Positions 23,217-34,700 of a stretch of DNA of 64,000 nucleotides are shown here, piece after piece. The position numbers and the translations under genes are program-made. This DNA is from Diospyros lotus (lineage: Eukaryota; Streptophyta; Magnoliopsida; Ericales; Ebenaceae). The stretch lies in contig NC_068350.1 of NCBI RefSeq assembly GCF_014633365.1, positions 25,879,680 to 25,943,679 of the forward strand, read 5' to 3'. Numbering within the stretch: position 1 is the stretch's first letter; the number at the start of each line of letters is the position of its first letter. The notes under the pieces were generated by a model, which was given only the letters and a program-made list of their open reading frames with translations, did no database searches and was not told where the DNA came from.

Positions 23217-25577
23217 GCATAGGCATCATTGTCAGTTTTATGGTTTGCCGTTTTTCCTTTGAGTAATTGTACGGCTTGATTTTCTGTAACCGTTTGAACA
23301 TATGGAATGAATATTATGCTTTGGATACTTTAACGTCTCATTTCCTTATTCTCGATTGCATGTTGAAACATCTCAGCCTCTTGCAGCTGTTTTAATAATT
23401 CATCAAATCGAGATAAAAACATCGGTTCTTAATTATCACCTGATAATTCACATCCTTAATCAAGTCACACATAGCTAAGCATCCAATAACCTCAAGCTAT
23501 CATTGGCTATTTTATCATTAAGAAATAATCTTGCTAAATCTTTCGAGAATATATCTTGCCATTTCCCAATTCTTCTTACGGCTTTTCATTGACCGCAAGT
23601 GCCCGTACCATATCTCGACAGGCTCCTTATTTCCATAACTTGCTGACATCACCCAGCGACACATCACCCAATTTGCCCATCAAGGCTACCTAGACTTACT
23701 GTCTAGCCATACAAGAGTTCCAATCTCCAATATTGAAAATCTCAGATTCTCAATCAATTTGGGTCTGCAGCTTCTCCTACTGTGACCTACTATCTTGGCA
23801 CATCTGCCATTATCTTGATTCTTTTAATCACGTCAAGGATTCACATAATTTTCAAGACATCAATCCACAGCTATGCTACCAACTAGAGCAGGCAGGTACT
23901 TATGTTACCCACAGTACTCCAATCCTCACTGGATTTCTTTTTGAATCTCTAAAGTTCCATCATGATTCCTTAGATCCTCAATCAATTCTTTCAAGAAATT
24001 CCTCAAGAATCCCGGATCGATTTATCTTCGAAGATCCCAAACCAGATCACAATATTTGGTTCCAATTATCTTCCAAGAACTCGATTTATTTTGCCATCAC
24101 GAGTTTCTATCCATCGTTCATTACGGTGCTTTTAAGCTCTCCTCGTCGGGTCTGACTACCGACAACTTTATCTGATTCTACAGTTTCTTTTGGCACACTG
24201 AAATGTAGTCACAACCTCTGTCGACTAGGCCTCCTTATCATTCCTTTACGGTCGACACGACCATCAAACACCTCTTTTTTTTTTAGTGCCCGAACTCTAC
24301 TTTGAGTCAAGACTATCATTTCAGAACTCATTGGTAAAACCTTTGGACCGGTCATGCTTCACTACCTGAAATCTCATATCGAGAATCCATTGACTCTCAC
24401 ATTTTGTTCTTCAAATCCAGTTGACTATCGACACCCGACCATTAAATTAGTTCTTCGTAGGCATTGCACTTATCGTTAGCCAGCACACAAGCTGTCATAA
24501 TCACCCCGATCACATTGTAGGCTTACTCCTACATCATACGTCAACCCTCACATGGGTACGTTCCGGGTGAAAACTGCACGATCCTGTCGTAGTCCTCCAA
24601 GAACTATCATCCATTGTCGCTACCACTGAGTCTAACTCATTCTGTAAGAACATTCCTTCTAGGCCCTCATCATGGCCGGTGATTTCATCACTTCGTAGGT
24701 AGCGCCTACACGGCTTACGAGCATGCTTCTTTCCTTTTCATTTCATATGTCAGGTAGCTTTCCCTTTGAGCCACCCAACACGACTATCTCATGATCATAT
24801 TATCATACTAGACACCGAGGTATTCTATCCCTCGAGTCTTGGACCGTTCGTCGTGTCACTTACTCCCAAAATGACTACGAACCCCAATGTAATCCTTAAA
24901 TAGGACACACAGTCTATATTCAATCCATCTCATTTCGGTTTTCGAGGCTTCCAGCCTCGTTTAATCATAACTAACGGCACACCTCACATCCCAGACCATT
25001 GGGACTTAGATCTCCCCCACAAGGTATAGACCTTACTGGTTTGCCCCAGGTCTTCAGCATCTGATCGTCTCCTCGGCAGTACACTAAGCAACTTAGACCC
25101 TGGGTCCTACACCCATACCGTGAGACAGCCAACTAGCTTCCCGGTACGTTGATCGTAAGCTCATTACAAGTCTTCTGCCTTGGTCCCTAGATCCAGATCT
25201 GTCACTGCGAACACCGACCAATAGTGCAGTCACGCTGCTAGGGTTTCCTATCCCGTCTTTGCGAGCCATATCAGTTGCACTACTTTCAGCTCATTAATCG
25301 ACGCACTCACGGGCCATCATTTGGTCATTTTTAGCCTCTCGTTCGTCCCAATCTGTGGGATCCCATATCTTATTTCTGAGATACCAAATGATCTTCGGAA
25401 ATCTTATCATTTGATCCTAACTCATCAGCTAGGCCTTGCCACATCAGGCGAATCATTACTGATCCGATCATCTTTGATAACCGCAGTTATCTCATCTCTC
25501 ATTGCAAGAACTTTGACTAATGACATTAAATCATCAATCTATAATTCTCTTGAGTTCGTAATCACGGTTATCGAGTC
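23217..25577 (-). other. Decayed interior of element D
   Basis: No open frame of note. The minus strand at about 24580-24690 again resembles the RNase H-end segment of pol seen at 21410-21540 (a shared 'ctacgac' and 'gactcagtgg/aacaagagg' context), with stops. The stretch 23230-23330, downstream of the LOB-like ORF, is AT-rich and could be its 3' UTR. Confidence 0.45.
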
Positions 25578-25582
25578 AACCT

Positions 25583-27154
25583 TGATGTGCCTAAAATGCA
25601 ATGGCAAGTGCACCAGTCAATCAAGTAATAAAGTGAATGAGTAAAGTATCGTTCCTACGGGGACTGTCGAAACAAGTATCGAAATGAAGCAATCCTATTC
25701 TTTATCTAGAAAAATCGAATTAGAGATAATATAAACTAACTACAAAACAAAGACAAAATAAAGTAAGAAGAATACGACATATTGAAAATAGCAAAATAAA
25801 GAACAATCAGACAAGTTAAAATAGAGAGATAAGATAACTAAGATATTCGATTCACCTACGAGAATATTGTAATTCTTACCAAATAAGTTAATTTGATGGA
25901 TTTTACTTGCATGTGACGGCGGAATTTCATAACTTATTTATTATCCTTTGGTCCAGGTATAACAAAACTATCGCTAATCATTAATTCTACACTTGATCCA
26001 TGTAAAATCAATTAATTAACGACACATTAAGTTTTGTGAAATTCACTAACTCAAATTACTAATTCAAGCAAATTCAAGTTACCACAAAGATGAATATTCA
26101 TACTTGGTCCGTTTCAATATCCAATCCAAGTTATGTGATATGCAAAGCTTAACATAGAATTACTTGGTCTATATCATCTATATTCATGAAATCATTTAAC
26201 AGGTGATCAGGCTGTCAAAACAATAATAACCATATCACATAATCACATGAAATAAACATCAATCAAATTAACCGAAAATAATATCAATCACAACATTGTC
26301 TCGTGGCTATCTCGTTACCTTAGCTAACAATAAATTTAGCCAACCATGATAACAGAAATCATCATATTTAAATTCCAAAAAAACATAATTAAAATCCAAG
26401 AATTGATTCAAGAACAAAAGAATTAATAATCAAGGAAATTAATTCAAAATTCTTTTCCAAAGTTAATGATTTCCATGGCTCCTTTGCTTTTCCGTGTGGC
26501 TGCCTTTTCTCTGTTTGCTACACCAAGCTTTGTTAATTCCTTTCTGTTCGTGCGTCTGGCTTCCAATTGCTGTCCGTCGCTCCACCAATTTCTTCTCCCC
26601 AGTCCGTGCGCCGCCCAGCTTCCAAAATCCCTTCCTGTGCGCCTCTGCCCATTTTCACAAAAGCCTCACATTATTATATATATATATATATCTATTAAAT
26701 GCATGCACAAGGTCCACCCTAACCCACACATTCACGCCACTTTCTTCACATTCACGTGACCTTATATAATATATATATAAATAGTATATATATAGTATAT
26801 CATATATATAAATAATATAATATATAATATTTAATAAACTCTTAATTATATTAATTTTAATTATATTATAATACTAATTATTTATAATATTTATTTTTTA
26901 TTTATATTATAATATTAATTTATAGTATTAATATTAAAATTAACTTAACAATCTTTTAATTTTAATTTTTTATTTATTTTTTATTTTTTTTAACCCAAAC
27001 ACCAAGCAGTATTCATGTAAAATAACAAGAAATACTAAAATTAAATATATGTAAAGAAAACTCAAAATACTAGACGATTCAAGATAAAACACATAAAATA
27101 TTAAAAACACTACTCAATTATGATCAATAAATGTGTGAATAAATTTCCACATCA
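25583..27154 (-). mobile_element. Solo LTR, Tat/Ogre-like, inside element D
   Basis: Ends are TGATGTG and CACATCA (perfect 7-bp inverted termini). The target-site duplication is AACCT (25578-25582 and 27155-27159). No PPT, PBS or coding sequence adjoins it, so it is a solo LTR of 1572 bp. The phrase 'gcaagtgcaccagtcaatc...cctacgggga' near the left edge resembles Tat/Ogre LTR ends, from which I infer minus orientation. The right half has long AT runs (26760-27000). Confidence 0.82.
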
Positions 27155-27561
27155 AACCTTAACTCGAATCATTTCATCGGTTCCTTATCTTTCGGTCCTT
27201 ATCTTGACAGCTAGACCATCAGACTTATCTTGTACTAGCTTCTATCAGGCATTCTACTATTCACTAGGAATAGTAGTCGTCTACTGAAACAGTGTCTGCT
27301 CGTGAATAGTGCACCAGGTAAGTTCTTAGGAAATAGAGGTGGGTCACAAACGGACACAATTAAGTATCAAGTCTTTCCTAACCAGAACTTTCCTAGACAT
27401 GCACTTCCACTATAATGCACTTATCCAGTAACCGTCAACACCCAAATCTTACGGTGGCTTTACTTATCTAGCCACACACGACCTTTTCCTTACGTTCGCT
27501 CTAATATCGACTATACTAGAGTCACTTACGGCTCAAACATTTCCTATATTTTTAACAGTTC
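27155..27561 (-). other. 5' leader region of element D
   Basis: Lies between the PBS and the solo LTR insertion. No gag is recognisable. It contains CACTTATCCAGTAACCGTCAAC at 27418-27439, a version of which is repeated next to the 5' LTR. Confidence 0.5.
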
Positions 27562-27573
27562 GCTCTGATACCA
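27562..27573 (-). promoter_or_regulatory. Primer binding site of element D (initiator Met tRNA)
   Basis: The minus strand reads TGGTATCAGAGC, complementary to the 3' end of plant initiator tRNA-Met. It is the standard PBS of Tekay-like and many copia elements. Confidence 0.85.
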
Positions 27574-27601
27574 ACAGTAACCGTCAACGCACTTATCCAG
27601 T

Positions 27602-30133
27602 AATTTATTTTTTTTTTCTTTCTTTCTCGGTACATAACTTAAACCTTAAGTATCGAGTTCCGAACAAAACCCCCAGCAAATCATTAAAAATACGGAAGTG
27701 ATAATCGAAACTTGATATGGTACATAATCAACTCATTTTATTTATAACATAAGAATTCGTACCATAATTAACATCATATCCTCAATATTGAAATACATAA
27801 ATACATGGAGATTCCATAATATTCTAACAAGGCTAAACATCAATAAAGCATCAGCTAAAACATATTTGAGTCAACTCGCTGGATCCATTGGCCACGCCAT
27901 CACGTACCGTCATATCTCAACCTGCTCCCTACCCTAACTGCAAGTCTAAAATTGGAACGTGGAATGTTCCAGGGGCATAACCCATTAGAAGATGAAACTT
28001 CTAGTGAGGGTCCAAAACATATATACGAATGCATGATGCAATAACATGAACAACATTTGCCCTTAGTGTAATTTCCCTGGCCTACAAGCCCGGCTAGGAA
28101 TCCTAGGCAAATCCTGAACCTCTGTAGGATACGCCTAACGTTATTCCCTCAACGCCCTTGGGGAATTACGGCTACACTCTGGGAGCGACATCCCATTCCC
28201 ATGCACAGATATCAATATGACAATAATATCATGCTATGTAATTATCACAACTTTCAATGTAATATGACAAAATGAACATTACATTCATAAATAGCATGCA
28301 TATATATAACAATCATATAAATATAAGTTCTTGTGAGAAAACCACTCACCAAATCATACTTAGGATAGAACAACTCACCTTTTGAGATAAACTTGCATTT
28401 TCTCGAAAAGCGTGCATCGTCTCGATATGCGTGCCCCGCCTTGATTTTCGTGCCAACTCTCAAAAGTTGCACCAATCACATCATCTCGATCACCTCAATC
28501 ATAAAATAGTATTTCATCACTAAATATCCTCAATATTCCATTTATTTCCTTTTATTTCCTATTTTCCTTCATTTTCCTTCTAAAAATCCCAATAATTACA
28601 TCGAGACTATTTTCTCAAATATATCTTCACAACAATTTATAATATGCTATAAAAGTCAAAGGAAAAATACCGAACTTACTCAGATGTTGCGTTTTCACGC
28701 AAAACGAGGCTCTTTGGTCCAAAAACTGAGGCAACAAAAACTTCAAATCCAAAACTAATTGCACAGGGACCTAGATCTCGAATTTATAAGATTTTACAAA
28801 AAAATTTCAAGATTTTCTGATGCTGCACGTGCCTCCACAAGCTGCCGGAAGCCGCTACCACGTGCCCCATGCGGGCACGTGTTCCACACGCGCCGTGTCT
28901 TCAACCTCCAGCAGTTTGCCAGACTGGTGCGCCTCGCCTGGTTTTTTCGCAATTTCTCCCTCCTCCGAACTCCGTTTTGCCCCCCGTTTGTTCCTACGCC
29001 TTCCTCTATTTGCCCTCTATAGGATAATACCTTAAAATCGGTCGATTGGAGCCATTTATTGACTGCTCAACATGATTTTTCGGCGAAGCTCGTTTTTCCG
29101 ACAAGTCTTCGGATCTCCCTCAACTCTCAACCAAAATGGCTCAAATTTGACAGAAACAAAGCTTGAGGCATGGGTAAAAAAAGCCCGTTATTCTCATTGC
29201 CCAATTTGTTCGTTTAAGCCCTCGATTTGAAGCTCCATTTCTCCCTATTTTCGGCCTTCATGAAACCTCTATTTATAGGCATCTTCGATGCCTCAAATGC
29301 CATTGGCCAACCTACCCACGCCTCTTAGAGTCTCGACCTCCCTCAAATGGCCCTCAATCGAGCCTTATCTAACAGCAATTGCAAGTTGCAAGCGTGCACC
29401 ACTTTGGCCGACTTTCGGCCACTTTTCTTGCTTTTTCGGCCACCATGATGGCTGTTGTCAGCCAAGCCTTTACAAAAGTTTGTCCCAAGACCACCCTCGT
29501 GCCATCCCTATGGCCAATTTTGGCCATGGCCGACTGCTCAGATTCGCCCATGCTAGCCACTTTGAAAAATTGCATTTTGGCCCCTCAACTTTTGGTATTC
29601 TCATTTTAGCCCCTTTTCACTTAACCCCTGAACTTTTTAATATTGCCATTCAGTCCCTCTAGTCCTAAAACATCATTTTAACCCTTGAAGATTTCAAAAC
29701 AACCTTGTTTCGGCCTCCCTCTAACAATTTCCAAAAACTGCACTTAGGCCTGAATCTTTGTTTTGGCCTTAAACCTCTTCGTTTCTTCCCGAAACCACTG
29801 AAGGGTTGTTCCTTATGAAAAACCAAAGCCCCCTCAAGCGTCTGTTGACTTTCGGGAAGTCGTCTACAATAATTCGGTATTGCAGCCTAAATGGCTGCTG
29901 CATTTTTGCTGTATCGAAAATTGTTCCCGATCTTATTTCTTTCAATGTTATAAATCATATCTCGGGGTGCTTGTTAATGCCACATCATTTTATTTTGGCA
30001 TCTCGACTCCAAGGCACTCCCGGCAGTCGATTTGGTCAATTGTTCGGGCTATTCAGATACCAATTTTCTTTGAAATCCCATTTCTCTAATAAATTGCTTC
30101 TTTTTAATTAACCCAAATTTCTCGGGTATTACA
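27602..30133 (-). repeat. 5' LTR of element D, 3' end damaged
   Basis: Homologous to 18318-20915, but it lacks the 60 or so bases that would end in GGGGTGTTACA. These are replaced by a short rearranged segment (27574-27601). The right end CTCGGGTATTACA is intact. Confidence 0.9.
29269..29278 (-). promoter_or_regulatory. TATA box candidate, 5' LTR of D
   Basis: CTATAAATAG on the minus strand, the promoter that would drive the full element. Confidence 0.5.
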
Positions 30134-30885
30134 GTAGGTGTTAATAGCACACACACAAAGAGCTTGCTATAATTCCACTCATATACCACCCATAAAGTTT
30201 TGTGCCCTCTGTCACTCGTCGGCTTCGTACAAAGGTACTACCTAATCAGCTGGGTGACTTAGCATCATATCGAGTCACTGACATTTCTTCTGTCTGCCTC
30301 AATTTCATGAATTCCCAAGTCTTCTCTTCCTTCCAACTTCGAGGAAAATACTTAGGGTCAAAAGCTTCCTTGAATCTTTCCCAAGACATAGGTTGAGCTT
30401 GCCTAAGGCTTGGATCCTGCTCTGCTAGTCTGGGTGTCCTTTGCAAGGCCCGCTGAGTCTATTGCCACCATCTCCCAGCTTCTTCTCTAACATGAAAGTA
30501 GTGCAGTTCACTTTCTCTTCATCAACGCACTGTAAATGTTGGAGCAACTTCTTAGTTTGCTCTATCCAGTACTCAGTCATACTAGGGTCATCACTCACCC
30601 TTTCTCTGAACACCGGGGGTCTCTGCCAGTGATACGGATCTAGTACATGGGAGGTATTCCTTGGCAGCTTAGTTCTTGCTACATGAGCTAGTATGCCCTC
30701 TAGGATCCTTTCCATTCAGTCGAGCTTACTCTCATTGGAACCAAATCCACCCTTTTGAATTCCTTACCCTTCCTTTGTTAACCTGCATTACCCCCATGAC
30801 CCCCGTACAACCCAATACAATCCCTCTTGATTTTATGATTCATGTGACCTTAAGATTCAAGTTCAGAGTAGGGAATTTAGCTTAA
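30134..30885 (-). pseudogene. Gag N-terminal part of element C
   Basis: Minus-strand frames show RPPVFRERVSDDPSMTEYWI and CVDEEKVNCTTFMLEKKL (30425-30715). After a frameshift near 30440 comes MSWERFKEAFDPKYFPRSW with the MSVTRYD motif (30246-30446). These are the conserved landmarks of plant gypsy gag. The frame then continues into 18317 on the other side of element D. Confidence 0.85.
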
Positions 30886-31507
30886 GTTCAGAAGTTATTC
30901 ATTAAGGCATTACTCCAATCACGAAGCTATGTCATTCTCCCTCTTCTTTCATAGAATAATGTTTTTCATTTTTATGACAGTGCATCCTTGAGCGTATACC
31001 CAAGTGATACACTTTTTTTGGAGAGTACATTCCTGTTGTGAGATTTGAAGTTAAAGCTTAGAAAACGTATTGTGACTTATTGATTGATTTAACCACAATT
31101 TTCATGATTATGTGCTGATTGACAAAAGTTTAATAAGGAATAGTCCTTTGTGTGTCCTAAAATCCATGAGTTCTTGGTCATACACTTTTGCTTCACACAT
31201 GAGATTTTGTTACTAACGGTGAGTTTGTGGATGAAAAGAATTATCTAGCATTAAGTTTGATTTCTAAGAGACTAACAATGTTTAAGTTTGGGGTTGAGAT
31301 TAATGTTTGAAAATGTTAGATTTTTTTTTTCATATTTCTATCATTTTCTTGTCAATTTAATGTGTTAAATTGTCAATTATCATGATTGTAGGTGTTATCT
31401 GGATACATGGATTTTATATTTGAATATGAGGAAAAATCTATCCGAATAACAAAGAGTCCATCTATTGTTGCTAAGATATAACAATTGAAATTAATAGTGA
31501 GGGAGAA
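30886..31507 (+). other. Unassigned repeat DNA ending in a possible PPT
   Basis: No ORF. It ends AGTGAGGGAGAA before TGTTAGAG at 31508, which looks like a copia-type PPT and LTR start, but I could not find a matching LTR end. Confidence 0.35.
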
Positions 31508-31635
31508 TGTTAGAGCTGAGGTAGAGCGAGGTGGACAGCTGGCAAGAGTCTGTTGAGAGAGATGGGCATTGGGTAGCTTCGATTCGCAATATCTTGGCCA
31601 AGGTCGTAAACGGACCTTTGAGGGAACTTTCGGTA

Positions 31636-32135
31636 ATGGGTTACTCTATTAGTTAGTGGCCTCTCGGGCACTCAGGGCGTAACTGCACTCACAAGAATAG
31701 GTTAGAAGGCACATGAGGATTCCTCACTAAAGTGTGCCCTCTGATGCTTAAGTCAGTATAGGTAGGAAAGAAATGCAATAGACAAGTAAAGCATGCTATT
31801 ATTGAATATAGAACAATTATACCTTTCCTGGCCAAAGAGGATCAATCTCGATACTGTTACAGGGTGTCGGGGATGGACTTGCATGTTAGTAGAAATCAGA
31901 CGGGCTTAAGAGGAATCCCCCCCCCCCAAGAGCACCATACAACCTAGTGAGTCCTCCAAGAGAAGATGGGTCTCACGGCGAGCTGCCGAAGTAGGTTCTT
32001 AACCTCTACGTGGCCTGTCGGGCAAAGCCTCGGGTTGGAAAAGGATGCCTCTAGACATTGTCTATTGCACTATAAACATGGTTCATGAGATACAACTAGG
32101 ATGCTGCTTTGGCATTGCGTATTGTGCATGTGACC
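31636..32135 (+). repeat. Left arm of a long inverted repeat
   Basis: About 500 bp that align, with indels, to the reverse complement of 36835-37333. Easily checked anchors are GGTTCATGAGATACAACTAG (32083) with CTAGTTGTATCTCATGAACC (36870), and AGTCAATATAGGTAGGAAAG-like sequence near 31752 with its complement near 37200. Confidence 0.8.
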
Positions 32136-32379
32136 CATTAGCATGCCATGGGTGCCTTATGAGTGCATGACGTAAGCATGTGCATAGTAGGTGCTTATCT
32201 CTGTAAGTGATAGTGGAAAGTTGTGGAGGACAAAGCCATAGAGGAGCCCACCATACATATGGGAGACCCATTAGGCTATATGAGCATGCTAGTATATAAT
32301 AGAACACTATAACCCATGGGTTATCTTTTTGATAGCAATGGAAGTAGATATATATATTACACACACACACACACAGACC

Positions 32380-32647
32380 TCTTGAGAAGAGGCCTTCTCG
32401 AGAGCATCTAGGCATTACCGTGAGGCGGCTTCCCAAGAGCAATCGGGTACCGTCGAGATATGGCTTCACGAGAGCACCAGGCCATCGCCGAGAAGAGATC
32501 GGCCATTGCCAAGAGATGGTTTCCTGAGAGGAAGTTGGGGAAGAGCAATCGAGAGGAAGATAGCCACTAAGAGACACATCGCCAAGAGGGCTCTCGAGAA
32601 AAAGCCTTCTCGAGAGACAACCTGCCGAGAGAGAAGACCATGCGGCT
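32380..32647 (+). repeat. GAGAGA-rich degenerate repeat, part 1
   Basis: Irregular repeats of the type (C/G)CCGAGAGA-(A/T)GG every 20-35 bp. It is cut at 32647 by a solo LTR and resumes at 34616. Confidence 0.7.
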
Positions 32648-34610
32648 TGTAAAGCCCCACTTTTCCAAATACACAACGATGTAAAATATAAGCTAACATC
32701 ACCACGGGCATTATGGAAACCCTTACCAATAGAAGCGTTGGATCGAACCTGAAAGCTTAACCAAAGCTAAATAAATGGGGTTTCCACTGTATTTCCTTTA
32801 CAAGTACAAGAAATGCTCATGACTTCCAATACTCTAAAAATGACTCAACACATAAGCCGTAGGTACGGTTGTAGGACACCCACATACGCACACCTCTTAC
32901 AACCTTGAATACCCTAGTTGCTATTACAATACATCATTGTGGTACAATTACATGGGTACGTAATAACTCAAAAAAAAAAAAACCCAAAACTAGCCAAGCA
33001 TCATCTCCTTGCTCACGCTCGAACTGGTACCCAAAACACCTGACACTTTCAACATACCTGGAATGTGGAACGTTCCAGGGGCATTAACCCAAGTTAGATA
33101 TACATCTAAGTGAGCGACTCAGAAAAGGTAAGTACATGCATGCAAATGCAGTAATGCTATTATGAAATCCACCCCTGTGGTAGCAATGCCAAGGTGTTGC
33201 AATCTCCTCCGCAGTCATCATAGTCACTCCTGGCTCATCACCAGAGCACGAGGTCTTCCATGATGTCCCAACAACTAGCCACAGTCGCCAATATGAACAT
33301 GATATATGACAAAGCAGAAGGAATATGCATAAACAAGGGAAAATATGACATGTAAGCCACAAAGGCATGATGTGCAAGCCAACACACAAGTGAAGCAACA
33401 AATGCTTGAAATGCCACAAAACATGCAGGAATCACACACCTTGATCGGTTACCTTAGGAAGCACGGTTCACAACGAGTGGAATGGGTTTTCTCGCAATTT
33501 TTCTTACTGCTTGGCACGAACTTCGAGAAAGACCCAAAAATTCTGTCAAGGCTATTCTCCATCGACTTTCTCCCTTCTTTCGGTAGTATTTCCTCTCTCA
33601 AACTCCCTTCCTTTTCCTCCTTTCTTGGTGCCCAAAATGAATAACCCCAAAGCCCTTATTTATAGGAAACTTCAGCGAACCAAATCGTGCCACGTGCCGC
33701 ATCATCATTCCATCCATGTGCATCCAACCAAAGTATGCCACGTGTCCCTGATATTTTGAACCTTCACATGTTTAATTTGATTTTCCAATATTCCCATCAT
33801 TACGTCCCACATGGTTTAATTCATTTTCTACGTTTCTCATCATTACACATTTAATTAATAACTACATCCCATATGGTTAATTGCATTTTCCATATTTATC
33901 ATCATTACACTTCAAATCCTATCTCCAAGTGGCTAATGAATGCTTGCCACATGTCCTTAGAGATAATGTTTGGAGACTTTTGCAAACTTGGAAGCTAAGT
34001 AAGCTTTTCCTTAACCAATCATACAATGCCACCTCAAAGGGTCATTATGAGCCATCATGTGACCTTAACTTAACTTCCAAGTAACCCAATGGTTGATTGC
34101 CATGTGTCATTGAAGATAAGGCTTCATCATTTCTCCCATGTGCATCTAACCCAAATGCACCTCTCGTTTCTTAATTGAATTTAATAGAGTTTAGAATCCA
34201 AAGCTCCATTTGTTTTGAGTGTTCACACTATGCTCATGACACCCATAATTATAAGATTTCAACCAATCCAATTGTGACACCTAGGGGGGACACTTGGCCA
34301 TTCATGATTTGCCCATGGATGATATTTTTAAGGTTTCAAGAACTACACATTGGCCCGAACTTTTCGGATAATTTGCACTTAGGCCCTTGCAACTTGGTCC
34401 TTGGGTCATTTTTAATTGCATTTTTTGGTCCCCAGAAAATGGATAAATTACACTTAGCACCCCAAGATTTTAGGTAAATTACACTTTTACCCAACTTCAA
34501 TATTTACGATTTTGCCACTGGTTCAGAAACTGAATTTTTCCCTCAAGTATTAGAACCTAACAATCTCAGGTATTACCTAATTTTTTATTTTGAAAATCTG
34601 GGGTGTTACA
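32648..34610 (-). mobile_element. Solo LTR of gypsy family 1
   Basis: Runs TGTAAAGCCCC to GGGTGTTACA, 1963 bp, with target-site duplication CGGCT (32643-32647 and 34611-34615). Homologous to 4257-6138 through most of its length. No PPT or PBS at either edge. Confidence 0.92.
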
Positions 34611-34615
34611 CGGCT

Positions 34616-34695
34616 AATAGGGATTGCCGAGAGATACGTTATAAGGATGTCTTACCGGGAGATGGTTGGCTGAGGAGGAGCTTCCCGAGAGATGG
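34616..34695 (+). repeat. GAGAGA-rich degenerate repeat, part 2
   Basis: Continues the repeat from 32642 (GCCGAGAGATACG, CCGGGAGATGG, CCCGAGAGATGG) and is cut again by the solo LTR at 34701. Confidence 0.7.
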
Positions 34696-34700
34696 GCCAT

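Larger units (their letters stand above)
18318..30133 (-). mobile_element. LTR retrotransposon D, 11.8 kb, inserted in the gag of element C
   Basis: Two similar minus-strand LTRs (18318-20915 and 27602-30133) flank an interior with a tRNA-iMet-type PBS next to the 5' LTR and a purine tract next to the 3' LTR. The flanking 5-mers ATAGG (18313-18317) and GTAGG (30134-30138) differ at one base and probably are the target-site duplication. Both sides read into one gag frame. The interior has only decayed pol, a Tat-like solo LTR, and a plus-strand LOB-like ORF. By eye a 270-bp stretch of the two LTRs (from 18720 and 27948) is about 95% identical. Confidence 0.85.

Noticed and set aside
27562..27573. 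Part of a tRNA gene
   Set aside because: Only 12 bases matching the initiator tRNA 3' end, next to an LTR. It is a primer binding site.
30134..30138. Perfect TSD for element D
   Set aside because: GTAGG and ATAGG differ at one base. It is probable but not perfect, and stated so.
31508..32135. Copia LTR starting TGTTAGAG
   Set aside because: The preceding tract looks like a PPT, but no matching LTR end or TSD could be found, so it is not listed as an LTR.
32083..32676. Minus ORF of 197 codons
   Set aside because: Lies across the inverted-repeat arm and the GAGAGA tract. No domain seen, composition follows the repeat.
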